A stretch of DNA of 64,000 nt from IMG/VR virus record IMGVR_UViG_3300008120_000018, positions 1 to 64,000 of that record, one strand, 5' to 3'. Position 1 is the stretch's first letter. Every line of letters starts with the position of its first letter. This stretch comes from a virus. A program made the translations under genes and the position numbers. Positions 38,034 through 46,097 of the stretch are shown here, one piece after another. The notes below the pieces were generated by a model. The model saw only the letters and a program-made list of their open reading frames with translations. It did no database searches and was not told the DNA's origin.

Positions 38034-38255
38034 TTAAGGGATCCTGGAGAGGAACTTTATTAGGTGGTCGATAGAGTGTGTATTATACTCCCTATTGCTT
38101 CCTCTGGCCCGCCACCTCCCCCGGCGCAGGTAGTAGTAGTAGGAGCGCTCTCCTACTGTGATACGAAGGCACTCATCGCTGATAGGCGCCCAGGGTATGC
38201 TGTGTGCATCTAGTCGCGCCTTAGCGTAATTTATATCATTACTCTCATTATTCAT
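38034..38255 (-). CDS. Conserved small phage protein, paralog 2, 73 aa
   Basis: MNNESNDINYAKARLDAHSI then GERSYYYYLRRGRWRARGSN. Same length, start and YYYY...RWRA(R/K)GSN core as the gene at 37221-37442. The two paralogs flank the structured RNA and CRISPR-like unit, which therefore sit inside a duplicated gene pair. Confidence 0.7.
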   Translation of the reverse strand: MNNESNDINYAKARLDAHSIPWAPISDECLRITVGERSYYYYLRRGRWRARGSNREYNTHSIDHLIKFLSRIP

Positions 38256-38755
38256 TGGCTGTTCTATTATATTGGCACTATTATACTATCATTTGGCCGC
38301 CTAGACTATCGTATGGCACTATTGTGTCCATTATTCTAATTGGGGCTCGCGGATAGTCCCTGTTCTATACCTGCTCTGCCCCTCGCCCTTATGAGAGTGG
38401 TTATAAGGGGGCTGTTATAAGGAGGGGGCCACCACGGAAGGGGTGGCGGTAATACCTACACGATCAACATAGTTCAGTCGTCATGTCCTTGTCTTCCTTA
38501 TATTGATAGTCCACGAGGAGGGAAGGGGCCGCCTGATTATAGAGCGGGCCCCCCTCTACCGCAGGGCCCACTGTGTTATAACATCGCGGGCCCCATATGC
38601 ATTGGTATATAACAGTAGCTGAGCTTATACACTGGTTCCTTATACCGTAGTAGAGCCCACCATCGTGACAGTATGGCCTCAATACTGAGCTACACCGGCC
38701 GCGTACCGTTATACCGCGGGCCTTATGTTAGTTGACTGTATCCTCAATGTTGGGG
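38256..38755. other. 500-bp non-coding stretch
   Basis: GC-rich, with a hairpin GGCCACCACGG...GGGTGGCGG near 38425-38450. A 72-aa frame at 38464-38682 has no ribosome site and poor composition. A tRNA-like 5' half (GCCGGTGTAGCTCAG on the minus strand, about 38685-38699) is present without a matching 3' half. Confidence 0.4.
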
Positions 38756-38784
38756 TTGACACCACTGCAGGGGCGTGGTATAAT
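38756..38784 (+). promoter_or_regulatory. Second perfect sigma70-type promoter
   Basis: TTGACA (38756-38761), 17-base spacer, TATAAT (38779-38784). The following ~190 bases are non-coding and include GATGTATT (38786-38793)/AATACATC (38861-38868), which could form a closing stem. It may drive a short RNA or the downstream RNA and HNH gene. Confidence 0.75.
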
Positions 38785-38972
38785 GGATGTATTGGATTAT
38801 AGAGGTGCGGCCGCTAGACTATTTAGGCCCATCTTGCTAGCATATCCACAAAATTAGCCTAATACATCACCCCCCTTCACAGAGATGCGGCCGGCGCCCA
38901 GATAGCACCACCTATGGCCATCGAGGGTTCCTAGAGCCCGGGCCTTCCTCGCTAATTAGTACATCGGCATTA

Positions 38973-39001
38973 TTGCCACGACGATAATTTCGATGTATAA
39001 T
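38973..39001 (+). promoter_or_regulatory. Sigma70-type promoter of the hairpin-array RNA
   Basis: TTGCCA (38973-38978), 17-base spacer, TATAAT (38996-39001). Start of transcription would be near 39008, just before the first hairpin. Confidence 0.7.
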
Positions 39002-39007
39002 ATAGAT

Positions 39008-39289
39008 ATGCTAGTGCTCACTGAATATCTGGTCAGTGAGCATGATCTAGACCTACTGAATATCTGGCCAGTAGGTTGAACCTATCCCTAGATTGCGACC
39101 CCGGCCTCCGATGGAGGGGGGGACCCGCGATCAACGGATAATCAAATGCCCTATAGATGGCGTCCCGGCCTCCGATGGAGGGGGGATATGCATCTGTAGG
39201 GCATTTTCTTATCTCTCGATCCCGGCCTCCGATGGAGGGGGGACCCAGAGATAAGAAAATGCCGGGGGCCCATCGTGGGGGCTCCCGGC
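39008..39289 (+). ncRNA. Structured RNA with three identical 22-nt cores
   Basis: Two hairpins share the loop AATATCTGG (GCTCACTG/CAGTGAGC at 39016-39041 and CCTACTG/CAGTAGG at 39052-39075). Then a 22-nt core (CCCGGCCTCCGATGGAGG plus four G) occurs at 39100-39121, 39164-39185 and 39221-39242, each closed by a different outer helix: GATTGCG/CGCGATC, a 16-bp helix AAATGCCCTATAGATG/CATCTGTAGGGCATTT, and TTCTTATCTCT/AGAGATAAGAA. A last hairpin GCCGGG/CCCGGC is at 39261-39289. Segment GGGCATTTT (39199-39207) can pair either upstream or downstream, so two folds compete. No ORF crosses it. Family not recognised. Confidence 0.65.
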
Positions 39290-39385
39290 AACACAGTAGT
39301 AAAAAAGGAAGGAATACCCCCAGTATAACATATGGAAACAAAATATTCAAGTAGCGGATTCGAACCTCGTCCATCTTATCACGCC

Positions 39386-40021
39386 ATGTATATTATGCTA
39401 GGCGGGGCCCGCCGTTATCTCGCGGCTGCCACTATTCGTACCAATGCCAGTGGCTACCAGTACGTTCTCGCTAAGGAGAATAAGCGGCTATTCGACTATC
39501 TCGAGCAGTGTCGCTTCTTCGCGTTCCACTGCACTAACGTCCGTAAGGAGTTGGTATATGTTCACCAGATAGTGCTCTACATTGATAGGCGGCCCGCCGC
39601 TGGTTGGAGACGAGAACGCCGCGGTGAGGTCTGCCGCGCGGGCCTCATGGAGGTACATCACCTCGATGGTGATACCTCTAATAACGACTATAGTAATCTC
39701 TGGTACGTGAGCCCCATCGAGAATAAGCTCCTGGCCCACGCTACTCAGAATCCTGAGGTTATCGCTGACCCCTCTCAGTGGGTAGCACACTACGGTACCG
39801 ATAGTGGTGATATACGCCCCCTCGCTCAGTTCACCCGCCTGCTTGAGCGCACACTACAGTGCACTATGACGCGGTTGGGCCTCGATTGGGCTCAGGAGAA
39901 GGTGCAGCGCTGGTGGCGGGGCCTACCTACTAATGCAGCTCGTCATCTCATGGCTGGCCTTAGATCTACTATCGATCCCCTACTTGATATCTTCAGGAGG
40001 GAGCAGGCTGCTTACGTGTGA
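39386..40021 (+). CDS. HNH homing endonuclease-like protein, 211 aa
   Basis: LMEVHHLDGDTSNNDYSNLW (HH at residues 91-92) followed by YVSPIEN is the same HNH core as in 6622-7257, and the flanks (FFAFHCTNVRKELVYVHQIV) align with that paralog too. ATG 39386 (MYIMLGGARRYL) is preferred; the longer frame from 39332 covers a tRNA T-arm-like sequence (AGCGGATTCGAACCTCG, about 39353-39369). The gene follows the RNA cluster and may have used tRNA-related sites for insertion. Confidence 0.8.
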   Translation: MYIMLGGARRYLAAATIRTNASGYQYVLAKENKRLFDYLEQCRFFAFHCTNVRKELVYVHQIVLYIDRRPAAGWRRERRGEVCRAGLMEVHHLDGDTSNNDYSNLWYVSPIENKLLAHATQNPEVIADPSQWVAHYGTDSGDIRPLAQFTRLLERTLQCTMTRLGLDWAQEKVQRWWRGLPTNAARHLMAGLRSTIDPLLDIFRREQAAYV

Positions 40022-40101
40022 CGCTGTTGCTATGAGGCTGTACTCACAATTACGACGGGCCCCTCTACCTCTCGGCTCTATCCCTTATAGGGGCTGTTTA
40101 C

Positions 40102-40347
40102 TTATAAGGAGCGGGGCTGTTCGGCGGTAGCTGTTGTCTTATTATTATTTATTAAATCATCACATAAGTGCTGGCAATCATATATCACGTATTGACTGAC
40201 GGCAAACGCGCTGTCTGCTACCATTATGTACCCGTCCTCGCTATCCTTCTTAATTAGACCGCTCTTTAGTAACTCCTCTGCTTCCTCTCTAGTAATGGGA
40301 GAGAGGTACCTACCATCCTTTGCTCGTATTGTGTATTTAATTTGCAT
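40102..40347 (-). CDS. Small protein, 81 aa
   Basis: MQIKYTIRAKDGRYLSPITR then EEAEELLKSGLIKKDSEDGY suggests a short alpha/beta domain. The ATG overlaps the end of 40337-40744, so translation is coupled. Unknown function. Confidence 0.6.
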   Translation of the reverse strand: MQIKYTIRAKDGRYLSPITREEAEELLKSGLIKKDSEDGYIMVADSAFAVSQYVIYDCQHLCDDLINNNKTTATAEQPRSL

Positions 40348-40744
40348 ATGATTTGTTTAGTCTAGTACTGCTTGCCCGCGTGGCTCTCTCTCTAGCCGCA
40401 TTTATTATCTTATTGTCTAGTTCTCTGTAAAACTCGTGGTCTCCTAGGGCCATGAAGTAGCCCATCGCTTCTACTAACTCGGGCCTCTCTCGGAAGTATT
40501 CTACTCTTCCTCCTCCCTCTAGATACCTCCCCAGTAATATCGCGATCTGCACCTCCTCATCATTGGCCTCTATCCATAGGCTCTTGAACGCTGTTGTACA
40601 TATATTAATATCGTGGCCCATCTCTCGGGCCTTCGTTAATGTGTATCTCTCTAGTAAGGCGTATCGCATTAGAATGGGGAGATGGGCCGGGCCATACTCC
40701 TCTAACCATTCTGCTATTACCTCTAGTGCTGTATTTAGTTTCAA
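40337..40744 (-). CDS. Helical phage protein, 135 aa
   Basis: MKLNTALEVIAEWLEEYGPA begins an all-helical protein (LPILMRYALLERYTLTKARE, VQIAILLGRYLEGGGRVEYF). No motif recognised. It is upstream of, and coupled to, the 81-aa gene. Confidence 0.6.
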   Translation of the reverse strand: MKLNTALEVIAEWLEEYGPAHLPILMRYALLERYTLTKAREMGHDINICTTAFKSLWIEANDEEVQIAILLGRYLEGGGRVEYFRERPELVEAMGYFMALGDHEFYRELDNKIINAARERATRASSTRLNKSYAN

Positions 40745-40846
40745 TGTATTACGCGCCCTCTGGTATGAGCGGGGTTGGCCCGCTAGTAGCCGCGGGCCGT
40801 GTAATTTATAGCTAGGCTACTCTAGCTCTCTATTAACACTGGTGAG

Positions 40847-41281
40847 TTACATGGTCACCTTTTGGAAGAGCACATTTATATCTCCCTCGTGAATGAGGGT
40901 GTCATCACTACTACAGGCCTCATAATAAACGGAGTCAATGTCGTCCTCCATGATTATGATATTATCCTCAGCCGTGGGTTCTTTGATTTTACATTCAATC
41001 ACCATCGTGATGAATGGGTTATCATTTCCATACATCTTGTAGCCATCAGCTACGCTCTTGGCTATATAATTGCTATGCGGGAACACTAGGTTGACAATCA
41101 TACCAATGGCCAGCTCACTGATATCAATAGAACGGCCGTCTGCTAACTCCAAGTAATAGTCTTGTGCTCCAACGCAAGTTCCAGTTAATACGGCGTTGCC
41201 GCTGCGGTTAGTCGTAAATGTAACTTGTTTGGTTTCACTCGAACGGGTTAATTTGATTCTTAGTTTCATTCTTGGTTTCAT
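40847..41281 (-). CDS. Beta-rich duplicated protein, copy 2, 144 aa
   Basis: KLTRSSETKQVTFTTNRSGN, AVLTGTCVGAQDYYLELADG and NPFITMVIECKIKEPTAEDN align with the neighbouring copy at 41379-41900. An alternative ATG at 41269 (MKLRIKLTRS) matches the neighbour's start better. Rich in beta strands with an acidic end. Function unknown; could be a structural or single-strand-binding-like fold. Confidence 0.65.
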   Translation of the reverse strand: MKPRMKLRIKLTRSSETKQVTFTTNRSGNAVLTGTCVGAQDYYLELADGRSIDISELAIGMIVNLVFPHSNYIAKSVADGYKMYGNDNPFITMVIECKIKEPTAEDNIIIMEDDIDSVYYEACSSDDTLIHEGDINVLFQKVTM

Positions 41282-41378
41282 GGCAGTCCTGCTTAATTAT
41301 TTGATGGGGTGACCCTCTACCTAGTAGAGGGTCACTCTTCCCCTCGGCGAGCCGTGTAATTTATACTCTAGCTCTCTA

Positions 41379-41900
41379 TTAGTGTCTCTCTTGGAGAGTT
41401 ACCTTACGGTTGAAACAGTTGGGAGCACCTGAAGTAGGAACACTTGCTTCACGCGCTGCTCCACTTGCTCCCTTAGTTCCTGCCCCCTTCTGGAAGAGCA
41501 TATCTAACTCATCCTCGGTCACGAGGGTATCATCATTCATCGCCTCATAATTAACTGATGTGATGTCTGCCATCATGATTATGAGGTTACCTTCAGCCGT
41601 AGGCTTCTTGGTCTTACATTCAATCACCATCGTGATAAATGGGCTACCGTTTCCATATTCCTCATAGGCCGAGGCTATACTCTCGACTGCACTCTGAGCA
41701 TCGCGCGAAGAGAATACTACATTGACAGTTAGCCCGACGGCTAGATCACTAGCGTCGACAGAACCACCGTTTGCTAGCTTCAAATGATAGTCAGAGGCCC
41801 CCACACAGGTGCCGGTTAGCACCGCGTTGCCCTTTTCGGTGAAGGTAAAGGTGACCTGCTTGTTTGATGTTTTACGAGTTAATTTGATCTTGAGTTTCAT
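41379..41900 (-). CDS. Beta-rich duplicated protein, copy 1, 173 aa
   Basis: MKLKIKLTRKTSNKQVTFTF then AVLTGTCVGASDYHLKLANG and SPFITMVIECKTKKPTAEGN. The first ~135 residues align with 40847-41281; a ~37-residue extension (KGAGTKGASGAAREASVPTS onwards) follows and ends in a basic tail. Tandem duplication with divergence. Unknown family. Confidence 0.65.
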   Translation of the reverse strand: MKLKIKLTRKTSNKQVTFTFTEKGNAVLTGTCVGASDYHLKLANGGSVDASDLAVGLTVNVVFSSRDAQSAVESIASAYEEYGNGSPFITMVIECKTKKPTAEGNLIIMMADITSVNYEAMNDDTLVTEDELDMLFQKGAGTKGASGAAREASVPTSGAPNCFNRKVTLQERH

Positions 41901-42119
41901 AATACACCTCGGTTAGTTGGTTAATTGATAAGGCGGGACCTGGGGTCTCTTAATGATGCGGCCACTCTTCCCCGCGGCGGGCTCCGTAGTATGGCCATAC
42001 TTGACGGCTGGTCCCCCCCTGCGGGGGCCTTCTTCATCTCTAGACATGCCTTGGATACGAGAACTACTAGTCCTCTATATCGCGGCTTAATGGCTAGACT
42101 ATATAGATGAATGGGGTAG

Positions 42120-42362
42120 CTAGACATTTCCTACCTCCCCTATCTTCCAGTAGCTCTTCCCGCCTACTCGACTCTCTACACCATTAGGTGATAGTATGAT
42201 ACGCGCATTGCTCCGCTTGGAGCTCGATAGATAGAGCGCGCGGGCCAGGAATGCTACGATTACTAGTATTGCTACACTATGTGTGATGACCAGCACTGCC
42301 ATCATGAACATGAACAGTGATAGATACGCTACGTGACGCGCATCTAACTCTATAGGCTTCAT
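42120..42362 (-). CDS. Small membrane protein, 80 aa
   Basis: One or two hydrophobic helices (VAYLSLFMFMMAVLVITHSV, AILVIVAFLARALYL) followed by a soluble tail RIILSPNGVESRVGGKSYWK. It follows the large membrane protein gene on the same strand. Unknown role. Confidence 0.5.
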   Translation of the reverse strand: MKPIELDARHVAYLSLFMFMMAVLVITHSVAILVIVAFLARALYLSSSKRSNARIILSPNGVESRVGGKSYWKIGEVGNV

Positions 42363-42463
42363 ATAGCTCTCCGGCGTATGTAGTTAATGGATGGGTACAC
42401 CCAGTGCCGCCGATTAGGCCGCAGTCGATGTCCCCTAGTGCCCCACTGGGGCCTAGTACCACA

Positions 42464-43507
42464 CTAGGAGACCCATTGGCTTATATAACTGACGACTATT
42501 AGTATGGGGAAGGGTAGCATCTTATCTATCCCTGATATCTCCTCTACCATATACATCAGTCCTAGACATACGGCCCCCGGTAGGAATAGAATACTAACGT
42601 GAGTCGATGCCATCAACACGACCAGCGCGGCCGCCGTTACACCTAGATTGATAAGGCGAGTGGGGCCGGCGTGTAACCAGCGTTGCCACATAGGGCTCCT
42701 TATCATCCAGATGGTCAGCCAATAGGCTGATAAGAATAGGGGTGTCAGTAACACTACTACGCCGACGAAGGCGGGCCAATTCAACTGATCTACATCCGTT
42801 AGGGCCAGATAGGAACTCATGGCATCTCGCCCACTACTATTACCTAACATGACTAGTCCCAATGATATGCCCCGCACAACGGCCTCGAGGTAGGATTCAG
42901 TCTTACCATCAGGGGCGGCTGCAGCTACAGGTAACCCAATAGCGAAGAATGGTCCTAGTGACATAGCGATTCCCAGCGCATTGCTGGTCTCACAGTCCTC
43001 AGTCTTACGTCTAGCGGGGCGTATTAGGCTGGCCATAACGTAGCCCCCCATACCTAGGATGGTAGTAGCGTGGGGCTGACTATGTAGCAGCCATAGGAAG
43101 ATAGCCGTTATAACGGCTAGACCTATTAGCCTAGGCCGGCCCCAACACTGCACTAATATGAAGATGGCCATCATTAATGGCGTTATCCACATATGAGATA
43201 CACCGAGGTATTGGTCCATCACTATTATGCCTAGACTGGCTACTATACCACCAATTAGGCTGGTGATGCGTATTAACAGCGAAGCCGATGCGTCGTACCC
43301 GCTAGTGGCGGTAACTACCCTCATACCAGTAAAGGCCGGGCTACTCATGCGGGCCTCACTGGTTATAGTTCCAATTATCACTATAGCTAATACGCCCATT
43401 GCGTTATCGCCGCTAATAAGCGGCATAAGCGCCATCAACAGAATCTCGATACTCAGATATGGTATCAGAGATACTATGAGGGCCAGTGCCCCCAATACGA
43501 TTGTCAT
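42464..43507 (-). CDS. Polytopic membrane protein, 347 aa
   Basis: Nine to ten hydrophobic segments span the whole protein (MTIVLGALALIVSLIPYLSI, LLIRITSLIGGIVASLGIIV, LINLGVTAAALVVLMASTHV). A central loop has RPARRKTEDCETSN and PDGKTESYLEAVVRGIS. I cannot match it to a transporter family. Large membrane proteins are unusual in phage genomes. It is 10 bases downstream of 43518-43820. Confidence 0.6.
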   Translation of the reverse strand: MTIVLGALALIVSLIPYLSIEILLMALMPLISGDNAMGVLAIVIIGTITSEARMSSPAFTGMRVVTATSGYDASASLLIRITSLIGGIVASLGIIVMDQYLGVSHMWITPLMMAIFILVQCWGRPRLIGLAVITAIFLWLLHSQPHATTILGMGGYVMASLIRPARRKTEDCETSNALGIAMSLGPFFAIGLPVAAAAPDGKTESYLEAVVRGISLGLVMLGNSSGRDAMSSYLALTDVDQLNWPAFVGVVVLLTPLFLSAYWLTIWMIRSPMWQRWLHAGPTRLINLGVTAAALVVLMASTHVSILFLPGAVCLGLMYMVEEISGIDKMLPFPILIVVSYISQWVS

Positions 43508-43517
43508 GTGACTTACC

Positions 43518-43820
43518 CTAAGGTAATGTTTTAAAGGTAACGTTAATTAACGTGCCGTTACTAACGTTACCCGTTACTTCTATAAACCTACCGCTGCGTA
43601 TTCTCCTAGCCAGGATAAGTAAACTGCACCTGCTAGTGCCCGCATCCTCGTATAGGAGGACGTAGGCATGATTGGGTAGGGTAGGGTTAGAGTATGTAGT
43701 GCTCTTAACCCAGGCTCTGGTTGTCACGTGGGCGCCATTATAGCGCCTTATATCACATAGCTCCACTGGTATGGGCGGGGGCCTTCTCCCTAGTATAAGG
43801 GCGAGTAGTGTATCTAGCAC
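43518..43820 (-). CDS. Small beta protein, 100 aa, OB-fold-like
   Basis: GTG start at 43820 inside the upstream gene. IRRYNGAHVTTRAWVKSTTY and RSGRFIEVTGNVSNGTLINV have the strand pattern of a small beta barrel. The upstream gene product also contains an IGERLNIQGRVVNG segment of similar style, so the two may be related. Unknown function. Confidence 0.5.
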   Translation of the reverse strand: MLDTLLALILGRRPPPIPVELCDIRRYNGAHVTTRAWVKSTTYSNPTLPNHAYVLLYEDAGTSRCSLLILARRIRSGRFIEVTGNVSNGTLINVTFKTLP

Positions 43821-44391
43821 GTTTTATGGCCTCATTGAACTCGGTCTCGTTAACGAAGGTCATACTATACACTACACCTTGGTCCCATTCGATGATGGCG
43901 TATACGACACCGCCGTGTCGTAACGCATAATTGATGGCCCGCACGTCGAGCGCATCGACGCGTAGGCTGAGGTTACCTAACAGATAGTAACCAGAATCAG
44001 GTTCGGTCTCTTGTAAGGGCTCCTCTATTCTGAGGAACCGCTTCTTAAGCCTAGGGTTGCTATCACTATCATAGTCTAGATAAGTACGGTTATAGGTGCC
44101 CTTAAACTCACCATTCACTACTCTCCCTTGTATATTTAACCGCTCGCCTATCTCAGGCGGGGGCCCATCTAAGGGTATATATACATAACAGCCTCTCCTA
44201 TTAGAGGCAAGTAGGGGATCGGTGGATGTGATTACCTTAACTCTATCTACTACCTTGTCATTATTAGCGCTACATATGGAAGGCGAGGCCTTCGATAAGT
44301 TAGATCCTACGCCAGCGAATGCAGCTACGCCGAGTGCCATTATTGCACATATTATTAAGGCACTTAAGGGTTTTCTTCCCATCTGCTGCAC
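43753..44391 (-). CDS. Membrane-anchored or exported protein, 212 aa
   Basis: The N-terminus MGRKPLSALIICAIMALGVA then AFAGVGS is a signal peptide or anchor. The rest has a small beta-barrel-like segment (CYVYIPLDGPPPEIGERLNI, QGRVVNGEFKGTY) and a C-terminal alpha/beta part. ATG 44382 is an alternative start. Overlaps neighbours on both sides, so part of a compact operon 44549-42120. Confidence 0.55.
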   Translation of the reverse strand: MQQMGRKPLSALIICAIMALGVAAFAGVGSNLSKASPSICSANNDKVVDRVKVITSTDPLLASNRRGCYVYIPLDGPPPEIGERLNIQGRVVNGEFKGTYNRTYLDYDSDSNPRLKKRFLRIEEPLQETEPDSGYYLLGNLSLRVDALDVRAINYALRHGGVVYAIIEWDQGVVYSMTFVNETEFNEAIKRARYTTRPYTREKAPAHTSGAM

Positions 44392-44549
44392 TCCTTAACA
44401 GAATATACTTCTTTATCCCATACCCAAGGAGGTACCTTCTCCAATTCGGACCGAACTACTGGAGTTCCCCAATAGTAATGCCCGTCAGAGAATTGACCCA
44501 TACATGGATCTTGGTCATTACGACGGGCGCATGATAGGCAGAGGCTCAT
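44364..44549 (-). CDS. Small cysteine-containing protein, 61 aa
   Basis: MSLCLSCARRNDQDPCMGQF begins with C-x2-C and a third cysteine; another cysteine sits in VKECSRWEENP, so a single zinc site is possible. GGGAGTAAAAA precedes ATG 44549, the accessory-island leader type. Its end overlaps the next gene. Confidence 0.6.
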   Translation of the reverse strand: MSLCLSCARRNDQDPCMGQFSDGHYYWGTPVVRSELEKVPPWVWDKEVYSVKECSRWEENP

Positions 44550-44563
44550 TTTTTACTCCCTAA

Positions 44564-44881
44564 TTACTTCTTTAATTGGTTAAAAACAGCAATTTCTTCT
44601 TTTATACTTTCCTCTGTTCTTTGTGCAAGAACTTCTATTGCTTGAGGCAATAACTCAGTAATACACTTACAGGCCTTGTCATATCTTTTAACACAAATCC
44701 AGTGGCCATAGTAACAGTTTTCAGGGTCTGTTACATATTTGACTGCAAAAAATAACCACTGGCAATTAGTGTAACTAATTTCTGCAACGAAACCGTACGA
44801 GAAATTATAAAAATCACACTCTCTTTTAGAGGCACCGAATACTTTTAAGACCTGGTTCTGAAACTCTTCAAATGATAGCAT
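44564..44881 (-). CDS. Tandem paralog, 105 aa (second copy)
   Basis: MLSFEEFQNQVLKVFGASKR then YVTDPENCYYGHWICVKRYD. About half the residues match the copy at 44933-45250. AGGAGATGTT precedes the ATG. Unknown family; helices at both ends, beta strands in the centre. Confidence 0.65.
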   Translation of the reverse strand: MLSFEEFQNQVLKVFGASKRECDFYNFSYGFVAEISYTNCQWLFFAVKYVTDPENCYYGHWICVKRYDKACKCITELLPQAIEVLAQRTEESIKEEIAVFNQLKK

Positions 44882-44932
44882 AACATCTCCTGTTGATAGA
44901 TTAAATCTTGATTACTGATAGCTGATAACCAA

Positions 44933-45250
44933 TTACTCTTCTATTTTTTTAAAGATAGCATTTTCTTCCTTGATGCTTTCTTCTGTTTTTTGTGCAACAA
45001 CTTTTATTGCTTGCATCAAAGAATCTGAAATGTTTCTGTAAGCTTTGTCGTATTCTTTTATAACGATCCAACGACCATAATTACAGTTTTCAGGGTTTGT
45101 TACATATCTGACTCTAAAGAATAAATAATGGCCATTGGTGTAATTAATTAATGCCGAGAAATAATAAGAAGAATCCCAAAACTCACATTCTTCTTTGGTG
45201 CATTTAAATACTTTTAAGACCTGGTTCTGAAACTCTTCAAATGATAGCAT
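44933..45250 (-). CDS. Tandem paralog, 105 aa (first copy)
   Basis: MLSFEEFQNQVLKVFKCTKE then YVTNPENCNYGRWIVIKEYD. The first 15 residues and the upstream leader (AGGAGATGTTATG) are identical to the 44564-44881 copy. Tandem duplication within AT-rich DNA. Confidence 0.65.
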   Translation of the reverse strand: MLSFEEFQNQVLKVFKCTKEECEFWDSSYYFSALINYTNGHYLFFRVRYVTNPENCNYGRWIVIKEYDKAYRNISDSLMQAIKVVAQKTEESIKEENAIFKKIEE

Positions 45251-45305
45251 AACATCTCCTGTTGATAGATTAAATCTTGATTACTGATAACTGATTACTG
45301 ATTGA

Positions 45306-45595
45306 TTAATCACAAACTATTCGAAAACCAATGCACCCAGAACCTCTGTCTCGGTCTTGGTTAAATTTATACAGACAATACTCTGGACCGGTGGCCCAAT
45401 AACCGCACCGTAAACTCCCGCAATTGATCCACCTAGGGCTGCACCTCCTACCGTCACCACCATCAAGCGATCAGCTTTATCCCAAAATCGAGGGGAATCA
45501 GCGCCCTCGCGATCAAGGGGGATCCCCCCGGTATGACAACTATTTCTAAGGTGATGGCTGAAGGATTGCTTCCGAAACTCTTTAAATGGCAGCAT
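45306..45595 (-). pseudogene. Decayed FGE-fold gene with internal deletion
   Basis: One frame begins MLPFKEFRKQSF and a shifted frame continues AITLEIVVIPGGSPL, the usual start of the FGE domain. The middle is missing, and a further frame encodes GSLRCGYWATGPEYCLYKFN then QDRDRGSGCIGFRIVCD-stop, the end of the domain (compare LRGGSW...GFRVVC). Frameshifts plus loss of the central part make it non-functional. Its end region does not keep the NNC codon pattern of the intact copies. Confidence 0.75.
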
Positions 45596-45621
45596 GATCT
45601 CTATTTAATATTGAAACTAAT

Positions 45622-45996
45622 CTAGGATACTTGTAAAAACAGACAACCTAGAATTACGCCTGTCTTTTTATCCCGAACTAGCGCGCCGGGGGCTAAACAG
45701 TCCACGCGACCTATCTTAGCGGCCGCGGCGGCCGCTAACCCAGATACAATGTAATAAACCCCTTCCTGGGGTTCTGGTAGTCCTTCGATCTCTCCGTAAG
45801 TGACGGACTCGATGGCAATACCATCGATCTCCCCCGCAGGGAAGTTGACCATTGAAACTCGTGCGAGAATCCCCGACGGAGGTATCTCTCTCAGAATTTC
45901 AACAGTTTCAGCAAGAAACTGTCTTCTATTGTCCTGTTCGACGCCCTCTCTAGAGACGAGGGTGATAGAGTGAGGGGTTGCGTTGATTAATGTCAT
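45622..45996 (-). CDS. Conserved phage protein, 124 aa
   Basis: MTLINATPHSITLVSREGVE, then REIPPSGILARVSMVNFP, IDGIAIESVTYGEIEGLPEP and GVYYIVSGLAAAAA follow a pattern (NLTPHxItl...IPPSG.aRv...GLPxP..Gt.YIVS) common to many tailed phages with unknown function. Its first ~25 codons and leader are duplicated at the start of the FGE gene 46098-46958. Confidence 0.75.
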   Translation of the reverse strand: MTLINATPHSITLVSREGVEQDNRRQFLAETVEILREIPPSGILARVSMVNFPAGEIDGIAIESVTYGEIEGLPEPQEGVYYIVSGLAAAAAAKIGRVDCLAPGALVRDKKTGVILGCLFLQVS

Positions 45997-46097
45997 TTGT
46001 TCTCTCTGTAGTACGGTATATACGTCCTCTACTAGTAGAAGGGCTCAGCCGGCCTTATCAAAGGTCGGCTGATTACTATTCCATCAAGGAAAAAGGG

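Noticed and set aside
38464-38682. 72-aa minus-strand ORF
   Set aside because: No ribosome site, unusual composition and overlap with tRNA-like sequence.
38640-38700. tRNA-Asp-like 5' half on the minus strand (GCCGGTGTAGCTCAG ... CTGTCAC)
   Set aside because: The D loop is too short, one anticodon-stem pair is mismatched, and no T arm or matching 3' acceptor follows, so it is at most a relic.
39345-39372. tRNA T-arm-like sequence AGCGGATTCGAACCTCG before the HNH gene
   Set aside because: Only the T arm is recognisable and its stem pairs poorly; no complete cloverleaf.
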